Assembly: GCF_031928785.1 (NCBI RefSeq)
Contig: NZ_JARQAL010000003.1
DNA from: Enterococcus_C asini_A
Lineage (GTDB): Bacteria > Bacillota > Bacilli > Lactobacillales > Enterococcaceae
DNA length: 64,000 nucleotides
Strand: one strand, 5' to 3'
A model generated the notes under the pieces. It was not told the DNA's origin, ran no database searches, and worked only from the letters and a program-made list of their open reading frames with translations. Position numbers and translations under genes: made by a program. Shown one piece after another: positions 16,759-25,182 of the stretch (positions within the stretch are counted from its first letter, which is position 1; the number at the start of each line of letters is the position of its first letter).

Positions 16759-17979
16759 ATGTCAGCCATTCAAGTTTTTTCTGAAATCGGTTCCTTAAAA
16801 AAAGTTCTCTTGAAGCGACCGGGTTTAGAAGTGGAAAACATGACCCCAGGGAGCATGAACCAACTGCTTTTTGATGATATTCCCTATGTCAAAACCATTC
16901 AACAAGAGCACGATGCTTTTGCGAATTTATTACGAGCACAAGGGGTAGAGGTCTTGTATTTGGAACAATTAGTCACAGAAGCACTACAAGAAAAATCTGC
17001 CAAAAAAGACTTTTTGCACATTTTTTTAAAAGAGTCAGGGATTTCCACACCGGCGTTGGCCCAAGGATTGTCTGAGTACTTACTGAGCTTTGAAACGAAA
17101 ATTTTAGTCGAAAAGTTAATGGCAGGAGTGCGAAGAACAGAACTTTTATTTCCTCCTAGTTCATTGGAAGAAGTTTCGCAAAATTCCCAGGAGCCTTTTT
17201 ATTTAAAACCATTGCCTAGTTTGTATTTTCCCCGAGACGTGTTAGCTTGTATTGGCAATGGCCTGAGCATTCACCCTATGTTCTTTGAAGCCCGTAAGCG
17301 AGAGTCCCTTTTTGTGGAATCTCTTTATCACCATCATCCACTGTTTGCTGACCAAAAAACGCCAATTTGGTTAAACCGGAATTTTTCGGCTTCCATTGAA
17401 GGTGGGGATATTTTAGTGTTAAGTGAAGAGGTTTTGGCGATAGGAATTAGTCAAAGAACCCAAGCCAAAGCCATTGAAGCCTTGGCCAAAAGTCTCTTTG
17501 CCAATAGTGATTTCACGAAAGTTTTGGCGATTCAAATTCCTAGCCAACGAGCCATGATGCACTTAGATACCGTCTTTACCATGGTGGATTATGACAAGTT
17601 TACGATTCATCCCGAGATTTTATCTCCTGAAGAAAAAATGGATATTTATGTGATGGAGCCAAATGGAGAAGAAATTCGCATCACCCCAAAACACAATTTA
17701 CAAAAAGTCTTAAAAGAAAGCTTGGGCTTGTCAGAATTGTTCTTGATTCCCACAGGTGGTGGCGATGCGATTGCTGCTTCCCGGGAGCAGTGGAATGACG
17801 GTTCCAATACCCTAGCCATCGCTCCAGGAAAAGTGATTACGTATGATCGAAACCATGTATCCAATGAGTTGCTGCGAGAAGCAGGGGTGGAAGTTTTGGA
17901 AATCGCTTCTGGGGAATTGTCCCGGGGGCGAGGCGGTCCTAGGTGTATGAGCCAACCAATTTGGCGAGAAAGACTTTGA
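16759..17979 (+). CDS. arcA: Arginine deiminase
   Basis: 406 aa; converts arginine to citrulline and ammonia, the first step of the arginine deiminase (ADI) pathway. Seen: LKRPGLEVENMTPG near the N-terminus, YFPRDVLACIGNGLSIHPM, the catalytic MHLDTVFTMVD with His268, and the C-terminal nucleophile in GPRCMSQPIW (Cys396). AAAGGAG at 16742-16748 marks ATG 16759; a TATAAT at 16722-16727 probably belongs to its promoter. Directly upstream of ornithine carbamoyltransferase, but no arcC or arcD follows. Confidence 0.95.
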   Translation: MSAIQVFSEIGSLKKVLLKRPGLEVENMTPGSMNQLLFDDIPYVKTIQQEHDAFANLLRAQGVEVLYLEQLVTEALQEKSAKKDFLHIFLKESGISTPALAQGLSEYLLSFETKILVEKLMAGVRRTELLFPPSSLEEVSQNSQEPFYLKPLPSLYFPRDVLACIGNGLSIHPMFFEARKRESLFVESLYHHHPLFADQKTPIWLNRNFSASIEGGDILVLSEEVLAIGISQRTQAKAIEALAKSLFANSDFTKVLAIQIPSQRAMMHLDTVFTMVDYDKFTIHPEILSPEEKMDIYVMEPNGEEIRITPKHNLQKVLKESLGLSELFLIPTGGGDAIAASREQWNDGSNTLAIAPGKVITYDRNHVSNELLREAGVEVLEIASGELSRGRGGPRCMSQPIWRERL

Positions 17980-18005
17980 AATTCTGAGCAAATATGCTAT
18001 TATTT

Positions 18006-18019
18006 TGTATAAATATACG
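18006..18019. promoter_or_regulatory. Candidate ARG box before arcB
   Basis: TGTATAAATATACG is an AT-rich near-palindrome (GTATA-AA-TATAC) between arcA and arcB. It resembles ArgR-family operator half-sites, and an argR gene lies 3.4 kb downstream. The similarity is loose. Confidence 0.35.
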
Positions 18020-18033
18020 TTTAAAGGGGTTTT

Positions 18034-19053
18034 ATGATGGAATATTCAGTTTTTCAAGGGAGAAGCTTTTTAGCAGAAAAAGATTTTACGAAAGCCGAAC
18101 TGGTGTACTTGATTGATTTTGCGGCTCATTTAAAAGCTTTAAAAAAACAAGGGATTCCTCATCCTTATTTAGCGGGGAAAAATATCGCTTTATTATTTGA
18201 AAAGACGTCCACCAGAACCCGCTCAGCTTTTACTGTGGCGGCGAATGACTTAGGCGCCCATCCAGAATTTTTAGGAGCGGGAGATATTCAATTAGGCAAA
18301 AAGGAATCGGTGAAAGATACGGCTAAAGTTTTAGGGAGTATGTTTGATGGGATTGAATACCGGGGGTTTAGCCAAAGCGCAGTGGAAACTTTAGCCCAAT
18401 ATAGCACAGTCCCAGTGTGGAATGGCTTGACAGACCAGTGGCATCCTACGCAAATGCTGGCAGATTTTTTAACCATTAAAGAACATTTCGGTGCTTTAGA
18501 AGGGCTGACCTTAGCTTATGTAGGGGATGGACGCAATAATGTAGCCAATTCACTATTGGTTACCGGTGCCATTTTAGGGGTAAATGTCCATGTGGTAACT
18601 CCCGAAAGTCTCTTTCCCGAAGAATGGGTGATCAATTTGGCAAAAGACTATGGGAAAGATAGCGGCAGTGAGATTTTGATTACTTCTGACATTCCACAAG
18701 GAGTTAAAGGAGCGGATATTTTGTACACCGATGTCTGGGTGTCCATGGGAGAAGAAGCCGAGACCAAAGCGCGGGTGGAATTGCTTTTACCTTATCAAGT
18801 CAATCAACAAATGGTGCAGGCTACGGAAAATGACAATGTGATTTTCTTACACTGCTTGCCGGCATTTCATGATCAAGAGACCCTTTTTGCTAAAAAAATC
18901 GCTGAGGAATTTGGCATCACCGAGATGGAAGTGAGCGATGAGGTCTTTCAAGCAGAGTACGCCAAGCAGTTTCAACAAGCGGAAAACCGGATGCACAGCA
19001 TTAAAGCCGTGATGGCAGCTACATTAGGAAACCTGTTTATTCCTCGAGTTTAA
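18034..19053 (+). CDS. arcB: Ornithine carbamoyltransferase
   Basis: 339 aa, the length usual for catabolic (ArcB) enzymes. Carbamoyl phosphate site STRTRS at 59-64, HPTQ at 137-140, ornithine site HCLPAFHD from 273, and the C-terminal AENRMHSIKA. In the ADI direction it splits citrulline into ornithine and carbamoyl phosphate. A second ATG at 18037 is an equal start candidate. Proximity to arcA favours the catabolic role; an anabolic argF cannot be excluded from sequence alone. Confidence 0.93.
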   Translation: MMEYSVFQGRSFLAEKDFTKAELVYLIDFAAHLKALKKQGIPHPYLAGKNIALLFEKTSTRTRSAFTVAANDLGAHPEFLGAGDIQLGKKESVKDTAKVLGSMFDGIEYRGFSQSAVETLAQYSTVPVWNGLTDQWHPTQMLADFLTIKEHFGALEGLTLAYVGDGRNNVANSLLVTGAILGVNVHVVTPESLFPEEWVINLAKDYGKDSGSEILITSDIPQGVKGADILYTDVWVSMGEEAETKARVELLLPYQVNQQMVQATENDNVIFLHCLPAFHDQETLFAKKIAEEFGITEMEVSDEVFQAEYAKQFQQAENRMHSIKAVMAATLGNLFIPRV

Positions 19054-19074
19054 AGGTCATGGGATAATTGCGCC

Positions 19075-19103
19075 TTGGCAAATTCCTGATTCTTTGCTAT
19101 AAT
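19075..19103 (+). promoter_or_regulatory. argS promoter
   Basis: TTGGCA (19075-19080), exactly 17 nt, then TATAAT (19098-19103). Transcription would start at about 19110, just before the T-box leader. Confidence 0.88.
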
Positions 19104-19120
19104 TTGTCCAACTTGATACT

Positions 19121-19332
19121 AAACGTTGAACAAGAGAGTAGCTTTGCAAGGCATTTGTAGCGAGTCCGGAGTGGTGGGAGCCGGATAATGTAAGCAGAGG
19201 GAAACGCACTTGGGAGTTTCGCTTAGACGGCAGTCGACCGTTAACGACAAGGTGGCCTGGTGATACAGGCAACAGGAGTGGTACCGCGGGAATTCTCGTC
19301 TCTAGTGTCTTAGGACATTAGAGGCGTTTTTA
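19121..19332 (+). ncRNA. T-box leader of argS (arginine specifier)
   Basis: A leader between arcB and argS carries the T-box antiterminator core AGGAGTGGTACCGCGG (19275-19290), followed by a strong terminator. Stem I is recognisable: CAAG (19131-19134) plus the AGAG motif pairs with CTTG (19209-19212), a distal CCGG/CCGG hairpin carries GGTGGGAG, and the specifier loop contains CGC (19205-19207) followed by A. CGC is an arginine codon, matching the downstream gene. Uncharged tRNA-Arg would stabilise the antiterminator and allow argS transcription. The exact secondary structure was folded by eye. Confidence 0.92.
19298..19332 (+). terminator. T-box-controlled terminator before argS
   Basis: CGTCTCTAGTGTC pairs with GACATTAGAGGCG around TTAG, followed by TTTTT. 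It is mutually exclusive with the T-box antiterminator. Confidence 0.9.
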
Positions 19333-19400
19333 TTTGCCTAAGAGTCGGTCGGTCTCTTCGTATGGTGGAAGCAAGTCAAGAAAAAATAGGAGGATGGAAG

Positions 19401-21092
19401 ATGAACAATAAAGAAATCGTAGCCAAAGAACTTTATGCAGTTGTGAAAGATGATTTAACCTTAGAACAAGTCCAAAATTTACTGGAAAATCCTAAATCGG
19501 CAGACCACGGGGATGTGGCTTTTCCCGCTTTTGCTTTAGCTAAAGTTTATAAAAAAGCGCCACAACAAATCGCGGCAGATTTAGCGACAAAAATTGCTCC
19601 GGAAGCATTTGAAAAAATTGAAGTGGTGGGACCCTACTTAAACTTCTTTATGAGTAAAGGCAAAATCAGTGAAACCGTCTTAGGCCAAATCGTTAAAGAA
19701 CAAGCAGATTACGGCAATGCTAGTATCGGGGAAGGCCAAACAGTACCGATTGATATGTCTTCGCCTAATATTGCCAAACCGATTTCCATGGGGCATTTAC
19801 GCTCTACAGTAATTGGAAACTCCATTGGTTTTATTTTAGAAAAAATTGGCTACCAGCCTGTGCGGATCAATCATTTAGGGGATTGGGGAACCCAGTTTGG
19901 GAAATTAATCGTAGCTTATAAAAAATGGGGTTCAGAAGCGGCAGTCAAAGAAGAACCAATTAAAGAATTACTACGATTGTATGTGGATTTTCATGAAAAA
20001 GCGGAAACGGAGCCAGCTTTGGAAGATGAAGCTCGGGCTTGGTTTAAAAAATTAGAAGACGGAGATCAAGAAGCCACTAGCTTATGGCAATGGTTTCGGG
20101 ATGAATCTTTAAAAGAGTTTAATAAGATTTATGGCCTATTAGATGTTTCCTTTGATTCGATGAATGGAGAAGCTTTCTATAACGACAAGATGGCAGAAGT
20201 TGTTGAATTGTTGGAAGAAAAACACTTGCTTAAAGAAGACCAAGGTGCGGAAATCGTGGACTTGTCTGCTTATGATTTGAATCCAGCCTTGATTCGTAAA
20301 TCTGACGGTGCCACCTTGTATATCACCCGGGATTTAGCGGCTGCAATTTACCGCAAGCGGACTTATGATTTTGCCAAAGCAATTTATGTGGTGGGCAATG
20401 AACAAAGTAATCACTTTAAACAATTGAAAGCTGTTTTGAAGGAAATGGGCTTTGATTGGTCCGAAGACATCTACCATGTACCTTTTGGATTGATCACGAA
20501 AGACGGCAAGAAACTTTCCACTCGTAAAGGGAAAATTATTTTACTAGAAGAAGTTTTACTAGAAGCGACGGCTTTAGCCAAAGCTCAGATTGCGGAAAAG
20601 AACCCGACTTTGGAAAATCAAGATCAAGTAGCTAGAGAAGTTGGTGTAGGAGCCGTTATTTTCCACGACTTGAAAAACGATCGCTTAAATAACTTTGATT
20701 TTGATTTAGAAGAAGTCGTGCGTTTTGAAGGGGAAACCGGACCTTACGTACAATACAGCCACGCTCGGGCCATGAGTATTTTAGCCAAAGCGCAATTTAC
20801 GCCAGATGAAAAGGCAACTTATGCGTTAGCTGATGAAAACAGCTGGGAAGTCATCAAGCTTTTGCAAAAATATCCAGAAACGGTAATGCAAGCAGCGGAT
20901 AAATTTGAACCTTCTGTCATTGCAAAACATGCCATTAAATTGTCCCAAGCCTTTAATAAATATTATGCCAACGTGAAAATTTTAACCGACGATGCTGAAA
21001 AACCAGCTCGTTTAGCGTTAGTTTACGCAGTCACCGTGGTATTAAAAGAAGATTTGCGCTTATTAGGCTTACAAGCTCCAGATAAGATGTAA
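19401..21092 (+). CDS. argS: Arginyl-tRNA synthetase
   Basis: 563 aa, class I synthetase. HIGH-type motif within SPNIAKPISMGHLRS (121-135), KMSK equivalent GKKLSTRKGK, and a C-terminal DALR anticodon-binding domain (ETGPYVQYSHARAMSIL near its start). AGGAGG at 19388-19393 fixes ATG 19401 rather than ATG 19362. Controlled by the T-box upstream and adjacent to argR, so this stretch groups arginine sensing and use. Confidence 0.96.
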   Translation: MNNKEIVAKELYAVVKDDLTLEQVQNLLENPKSADHGDVAFPAFALAKVYKKAPQQIAADLATKIAPEAFEKIEVVGPYLNFFMSKGKISETVLGQIVKEQADYGNASIGEGQTVPIDMSSPNIAKPISMGHLRSTVIGNSIGFILEKIGYQPVRINHLGDWGTQFGKLIVAYKKWGSEAAVKEEPIKELLRLYVDFHEKAETEPALEDEARAWFKKLEDGDQEATSLWQWFRDESLKEFNKIYGLLDVSFDSMNGEAFYNDKMAEVVELLEEKHLLKEDQGAEIVDLSAYDLNPALIRKSDGATLYITRDLAAAIYRKRTYDFAKAIYVVGNEQSNHFKQLKAVLKEMGFDWSEDIYHVPFGLITKDGKKLSTRKGKIILLEEVLLEATALAKAQIAEKNPTLENQDQVAREVGVGAVIFHDLKNDRLNNFDFDLEEVVRFEGETGPYVQYSHARAMSILAKAQFTPDEKATYALADENSWEVIKLLQKYPETVMQAADKFEPSVIAKHAIKLSQAFNKYYANVKILTDDAEKPARLALVYAVTVVLKEDLRLLGLQAPDKM

Positions 21093-21112
21093 AAAGTAAG
21101 CTAGCATAAAGC

Positions 21113-21154
21113 ATCAAAAAACTGGCGGCCCAATTAGGGTCGCCAGTTTTTTGA
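21113..21154. terminator. Bidirectional terminator between argS and the minus-strand genes
   Basis: An AAAAAACTGGCG arm pairs with CGCCAGTTTTTT. T tracts follow the stem on both strands, so it can end argS and the convergent membrane-protein gene. Confidence 0.92.
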
Positions 21155-21421
21155 TTAAAGAAACCACAGCAAACTTAAAATTAAAAAAGCTAGAAACAGT
21201 GGCGGAAAGTAGTGAAGAACAAAGGTACTAAAGGCAAGACCTACTTGTCGTTCTGTTTTGTAACGTGGATCGTCTTGATCTTTTAAAAAGCGTTGAGGAC
21301 TACGGGAGAAAAACAAGCCTTTTGTTTTTCTTATGGTAAAAGCCAGTAGCAAGAAAAAGCCGGTAATGAAAAGTCCCGCAAAAAGGATGAAATCAATAGG
21401 ATCTAAAGTATTAAAATTCAT
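21155..21421 (-). CDS. Small two-helix membrane protein, unknown
   Basis: 88 aa with two hydrophobic segments (about residues 10-30 and 66-87) separated by a polar, arginine- and aspartate-rich stretch (SRSPQRFLKDQDDPRYKTERQ). I do not recognise a named domain with certainty. AGGAGG sits 7 nt before the ATG, and the gene follows argR on the same strand at 23 nt, so they are probably co-transcribed. Confidence 0.7.
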   Translation of the reverse strand: MNFNTLDPIDFILFAGLFITGFFLLLAFTIRKTKGLFFSRSPQRFLKDQDDPRYKTERQVGLAFSTFVLHYFPPLFLAFLILSLLWFL

Positions 21422-21444
21422 GGCGTGACCTCCTAGAAAGAAAA

Positions 21445-21915
21445 TTAGCCCAGGATATGTTCCTTAAAGTAGCTTTCCAATTTTTCAGCATCTTCATTGG
21501 TGCGGCAAATGGTAATCACCGTATCAAAGCCGGCCAATGTGGTAACTTTTTCTGGAATGGTAACTTCATCCATGACCGCAGAGAGCAGTTGTGCGTTATC
21601 GGGCATAGTCGTGATAATCGTTAAAAATTGAACACGATCCACTTTGGTGACGACTTCTTCAATCATTCGTACCAAGCGTTGTTCTTCTTCTTGGCTGTCT
21701 TGTTCTGGATCGTAGTCGCTGAAGAGTTCAAAGCGAATCTGTCCGTCTTTGTCTTGGGCTTTTACGATTTTCAAATCCCGAATGTCTCGAGAAATAGTGG
21801 CTTGGGTAGCGGTGCCGCCTCGTTCTTCAATTTTTTTTAAAAGCTCTTCTTGAGTTCGAACGGTTTCATTGGCGACAATTTGTTTAATGATGGCATGTCG
21901 TTCAGCTTTGCGCAT
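21445..21915 (-). CDS. argR: ArgR-family arginine repressor
   Basis: 156 aa. N-terminal winged helix-turn-helix with GGTATQATISRDIRDL (about 33-48) and a C-terminal hexamerisation and arginine-binding domain (TMPDNAQLLSAVMDE). It controls arginine genes in response to arginine; arcA/arcB nearby are natural targets. GAAGGAG precedes the ATG. Upstream, CGTATATATATTCACG (21929-21944) may be an autoregulatory ARG box. Other enterococci carry several ArgR/AhrC paralogs, so its exact role is inferred. Confidence 0.92.
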   Translation of the reverse strand: MRKAERHAIIKQIVANETVRTQEELLKKIEERGGTATQATISRDIRDLKIVKAQDKDGQIRFELFSDYDPEQDSQEEEQRLVRMIEEVVTKVDRVQFLTIITTMPDNAQLLSAVMDEVTIPEKVTTLAGFDTVITICRTNEDAEKLESYFKEHILG

Positions 21916-22021
21916 GAGATTGCTCCTTCGTATATATATTCACGTCAATCATAGCAAAGATTATAAAAAAGGCAATTAAAAACTGAGGGAGAGTATCTTT
22001 TTTAGGAGAATGAAGGAAACA

Positions 22022-22030
22022 TGGTATACT
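22022..22030 (+). promoter_or_regulatory. Extended -10 of the 22060 gene
   Basis: TGG directly followed by TATACT (22025-22030), an extended -10, 30 nt before the ATG. No clear -35. Confidence 0.5.
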
Positions 22031-22059
22031 GAGAGCACCAAAAAAGGAGGCTTTTCATC

Positions 22060-22293
22060 ATGCAAAAAGAACAAGAACAGTTTTATAACTTTATCCTAGG
22101 CGAAACCAAACCAGAACACCAAGAAGCGGTGAAAGCCTTATTAGTGGATGCTTTTGCAAATCTGGATACGGATAATTTTACGAAAGCAGATTTAAAGGTT
22201 TTAGCGACTAAATTAACGCCTTTGTTAAAAGAAGAAAGTGTGACTTTGGTAACCAATGTCTTTACTGAATTTGGGAAAAATTTGCAAAAGTAA
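22060..22293 (+). CDS. Small conserved hypothetical protein
   Basis: 77 aa, acidic and predicted largely helical, without membrane segment or Cys. AAAAAGGAGG lies 10-12 nt before the ATG and an extended -10 just upstream, so it is very likely expressed. No recognised domain. It lies alone between argR (opposite strand) and the rpsB promoter. Confidence 0.7.
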   Translation: MQKEQEQFYNFILGETKPEHQEAVKALLVDAFANLDTDNFTKADLKVLATKLTPLLKEESVTLVTNVFTEFGKNLQK

Positions 22294-22314
22294 TTTTCAT
22301 GAAAAGAAAAATAG

Positions 22315-22343
22315 TTGCAATCTCTTATGTTCTAGCGTATACT
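22315..22343 (+). promoter_or_regulatory. rpsB promoter
   Basis: TTGCAA (22315-22320), exactly 17 nt, then TATACT (22338-22343). It drives rpsB with a leader of about 120 nt. Confidence 0.85.
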
Positions 22344-22380
22344 ATCTGAGGTGTGAGGCAACTTGCACACAAATCCACAT

Positions 22381-22439
22381 CTTATCTGATTTAAAAAGGG
22401 GTGCTGACCTGTCAGTTCTTTTTAAAGGTGAAGGATAAG
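22381..22439 (+). ncRNA. Structured rpsB leader (candidate S2 autoregulatory RNA)
   Basis: CTTATC (22381-22386) pairs with GATAAG (22434-22439), TTTAAAAAG (22390-22398) with CTTTTTAAA (22418-22426), and inside is a small hairpin CTGA/TCAG (22404-22415). Two perfect stems joined by short asymmetric loops in the 5' UTR of a ribosomal protein gene suggest a protein-binding autoregulatory element. Folding is by eye; S2 binding is inference. Confidence 0.65.
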
Positions 22440-22472
22440 AGAGGGAAAAAAACCAATTGGAGGAAACACAAA

Positions 22473-23273
22473 ATGGCAGTAATCTCTATGAAACAATTGC
22501 TTGAAGCCGGCGTACACTTTGGCCACCAAACACGTCGCTGGAACCCAAAAATGAAGAAATACATCTTTACAGAACGTAACGGAATCTACATCATCGACTT
22601 GCAAAAAACCGTTAAATTGGTTGATGCAGCCTATGACTACATGAAAGCTGTCGCAGAAGACGGCGGCGTAGCATTGTTTGTTGGTACTAAAAAACAAGCA
22701 CAAGATGCAATTAAAGAAGAAGCAACCCGCGCTGGTCAATACTATGTAAACCATCGTTGGTTGGGTGGTACTTTGACTAACTGGGAAACCATCCAAAAAC
22801 GGGTTGCTCGTTTGAAAGAAATCAACAAAATGGAAGAAGACGGTACTTTCGAAGTATTGCCTAAAAAAGAAGTCGTTGGTTTGAACAAACAACGGGAACG
22901 TCTTGAAAAATTCTTAGGCGGTATCGCAGATATGCCTCGGATTCCAGATGTAATGTACATCGTTGACCCTCGTAAAGAACGGATTGCCGTTCAAGAAGCA
23001 CAAAAATTGAACATTCCAATCGTAGCGATGGTTGATACGAACTGTGACCCAGATGAAATTGACGTAGTAATCCCATCAAATGACGATGCAATTCGCGCCG
23101 TTAAATTGATTACTTCTAAAATGGCTGACGCATTCATCGAAGGCAACCAAGGGGAAGACCAAGTTGTTGAAGAAGATTTCGCAGCAGAAGCTACAACTGA
23201 AAATGCAACTTCAATCGAAGAAATCGTTGACGTAGTTGAAGGCGACAACGCTTCTGAAGAATCAGCTGAATAA
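22473..23273 (+). CDS. rpsB: 30S ribosomal protein S2
   Basis: 266 aa, starting MAVISMKQLLEAGVHFGHQTRRWNPKM, diagnostic of S2, with an acidic C-terminal tail rich in Glu. The frame extends upstream to 22401 through the leader, but TTGGAGG at 22457-22463 and the universal S2 N-terminus place the start at 22473. Followed by tsf as in nearly all bacteria. Confidence 0.97.
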   Translation: MAVISMKQLLEAGVHFGHQTRRWNPKMKKYIFTERNGIYIIDLQKTVKLVDAAYDYMKAVAEDGGVALFVGTKKQAQDAIKEEATRAGQYYVNHRWLGGTLTNWETIQKRVARLKEINKMEEDGTFEVLPKKEVVGLNKQRERLEKFLGGIADMPRIPDVMYIVDPRKERIAVQEAQKLNIPIVAMVDTNCDPDEIDVVIPSNDDAIRAVKLITSKMADAFIEGNQGEDQVVEEDFAAEATTENATSIEEIVDVVEGDNASEESAE

Positions 23274-23295
23274 TATTTAATTCGTATGATGAGGA

Positions 23296-23349
23296 GCTGT
23301 TTCAAAGGCTGGGCGCCAAAAGCCGCACTCCCTTTGAAGCAGTTTTTTT
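23296..23349 (+). terminator. Partial terminator/attenuator between rpsB and tsf
   Basis: CTGTTTCAAAGG (23297-23308) pairs with CCTTTGAAGCAG (23331-23342), with one mismatch, followed by seven T residues. Since tsf has no obvious separate promoter here, it probably lowers tsf relative to rpsB. Confidence 0.85.
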
Positions 23350-23393
23350 GTGAAAAAATGCCCACGGGCTTATTGATCAAGGAGGAACTAGGA

Positions 23394-24275
23394 ATGGCTG
23401 ATGTAACAGCAAAAATGGTAAAAGAATTACGTGACGCAACTGGCGTTGGGATGATGGATGCAAAACGTGCTTTAGTAGAAGTAGAAGGCGACATGGACAA
23501 AGCAGTTGACTTGCTACGGGAAAAAGGCATGGCAAAAGCAGCTAAGAAAAATGACCGGATTGCAGCAGAAGGTTTGGCTGCTGTTTCGATCAAGGGTAAT
23601 GTAGCTTCTATCGTGGAAGTAAACTCTGAAACGGACTTCGTTTCTAAAAACGAAATGTTCCAAGACCTTGTAAAAGAAATTGCTGATGTGATTGCAGACA
23701 ACAAACCAGCTGACATGGAAGCAGCTATGAAATTGCCAATGTCTAAAGGTACAATGGAAGCTACTTTAATCGAAGCTACTCAAGTAATCGGTGAACGGAT
23801 TAACTTCCGTCGTTTTGAAGTTGTAGAAAAAGACGACAATTCAGCTTTTGGTGGCTACCTACACATGGGTGGACGGATTGCTGTATTGACTGTTCTTGAA
23901 GGTACTACGGATGAAACAGTTGCCAAAGATATTGCAATGCACGTAGCAGCAATCAACCCTCGTTACGTAAACGAAAGCCAAATTCCAGAAGCAGAATTGG
24001 AACACGAAAAAGCAGTTCTTACTGAACAAGCTTTAAACGAAGGCAAACCTGCTAATATCGTTGAAAAAATGGTAATTGGTCGTTTGAACAAATTCAAAGC
24101 CGAAATCGCTTTGGTTGATCAACCATTCGTAAAAGACCCAGATATGACCGTTGAAAAATACGTAGCTTCTAAAGGCGCTAGCGTAAAATCATTCGTTCGT
24201 TTTGAAGTTGGCGAAGGAATTGAAAAACGGGAAGATAATTTCGTTGAAGAAGTTATGAGCCAAGTGAAAAAATAA
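23394..24275 (+). CDS. tsf: Elongation factor Ts
   Basis: 293 aa. UBA-like N-terminus MADVTAKMVKELRDATGVGM, the conserved MDAKRALVE, and two core dimerisation subdomains. It recycles EF-Tu by GDP release. ATG 23394 follows AAGGAGG; the longer frame from 23286 runs through the attenuator and is not coding. Confidence 0.97.
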   Translation: MADVTAKMVKELRDATGVGMMDAKRALVEVEGDMDKAVDLLREKGMAKAAKKNDRIAAEGLAAVSIKGNVASIVEVNSETDFVSKNEMFQDLVKEIADVIADNKPADMEAAMKLPMSKGTMEATLIEATQVIGERINFRRFEVVEKDDNSAFGGYLHMGGRIAVLTVLEGTTDETVAKDIAMHVAAINPRYVNESQIPEAELEHEKAVLTEQALNEGKPANIVEKMVIGRLNKFKAEIALVDQPFVKDPDMTVEKYVASKGASVKSFVRFEVGEGIEKREDNFVEEVMSQVKK

Positions 24276-24291
24276 GACTTTTCAATTAAAT

Positions 24292-24325
24292 AAGGGAGAC
24301 GCATGAAAGTGCGCTCCCTTTTTTT
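24292..24325 (+). terminator. tsf terminator
   Basis: AAGGGAG and CGCA pair with TGCG and CTCCCTT around a short loop, followed by seven T residues. Confidence 0.92.
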
Positions 24326-24351
24326 GCAAAAATGTAAGATTATTTGGCCTG

Positions 24352-24376
24352 TACTGGCGTTTCACCGAAACCAGTA
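24352..24376 (+). promoter_or_regulatory. Hairpin in the pyrH leader
   Basis: TACTGG (24352-24357) pairs with CCAGTA (24371-24376), with TTTC/GAAA inside. No T tract follows and it lies 10 nt before the pyrH ribosome-binding site. Role unknown; possibly an mRNA-stabilising 5' hairpin. Confidence 0.4.
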
Positions 24377-24402
24377 GGAGAAAGAAATACGGAGGAATCA
24401 TC

Positions 24403-25125
24403 ATGGAAAAACCAAAATATCAACGAGTGGTACTAAAATTAAGTGGGGAAGCATTAGCTGGGGATGAAGGCTTTGGCATTAAGCCCCCAACCATTAAAGA
24501 AATCGTCAAAGAAATCAAAGAAGTTCATGACCTTGGCGTAGAAATTGCCATCGTTGTAGGTGGTGGCAATATTTGGCGGGGACAAATCGGCGCACAAATG
24601 GGCATGGAACGGGCACAAGCAGACTACATGGGCATGTTGGCGACGGTAATGAACGCTTTGGCTTTGCAAGATACTTTGGAAAACGAAGGCGTGCCAACTC
24701 GGGTGCAAACCTCTATCGAAATGCGCCAAATCGCTGAACCCTATATTCGTCGCCGGGCTGAACGCCACTTGGAAAAAGGTCGTATCGTGATCTTTGCCGG
24801 TGGGACTGGTAATCCGTATTTCTCTACTGATACGACTGCAGCATTACGCGCAGCCGAAATCAATGCCGATGTCATTTTAATGGCGAAAAACAATGTGGAT
24901 GGGGTCTACTCTGCCGATCCTAAATTGGACCATGAAGCGATTAAATTTGAAACATTGACTCATTTAGATGTGATTGCCAAAGGATTGCAAGTAATGGATT
25001 CGACTGCAAGCTCACTTTCTATGGATAACGATATTCCATTGGTAGTCTTTAACTTAAATGAAACTGGCAATATCCGTCGGGCTGTTATGGGTGAAAATAT
25101 CGGAACTACGGTTCAAGGAAAATAA
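24403..25125 (+). CDS. pyrH: UMP kinase
   Basis: 240 aa, amino-acid-kinase fold: VVLKLSGEALAGDEGFGI near the N-terminus, VVGGGNIWRG, and FAGGTGNPYFSTDTTAALRA. Phosphorylates UMP to UDP, hexameric, allosterically controlled by GTP/UTP in bacteria. GGAGG lies upstream. In the rpsB-tsf-pyrH-frr order typical of bacteria. Confidence 0.97.
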   Translation: MEKPKYQRVVLKLSGEALAGDEGFGIKPPTIKEIVKEIKEVHDLGVEIAIVVGGGNIWRGQIGAQMGMERAQADYMGMLATVMNALALQDTLENEGVPTRVQTSIEMRQIAEPYIRRRAERHLEKGRIVIFAGGTGNPYFSTDTTAALRAAEINADVILMAKNNVDGVYSADPKLDHEAIKFETLTHLDVIAKGLQVMDSTASSLSMDNDIPLVVFNLNETGNIRRAVMGENIGTTVQGK

Positions 25126-25146
25126 ACAATTTCCATAGCTAGATGC

Positions 25147-25182
25147 AAAGAGAGTGGCGAGATAGTGGCTGCTCTTTTTTTT
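25147..25182 (+). terminator. Probable pyrH terminator
   Basis: AAAGAG (25147-25152) pairs with CTCTTT (25172-25177), a short stem with an imperfect extension, then a run of T. Weaker than the other terminators. Confidence 0.55.

Noticed and set aside
22256..22438. Small ORF in the rpsB leader
   Set aside because: It overlaps the promoter and the leader helices, has no ribosome-binding site and no protein-like composition.
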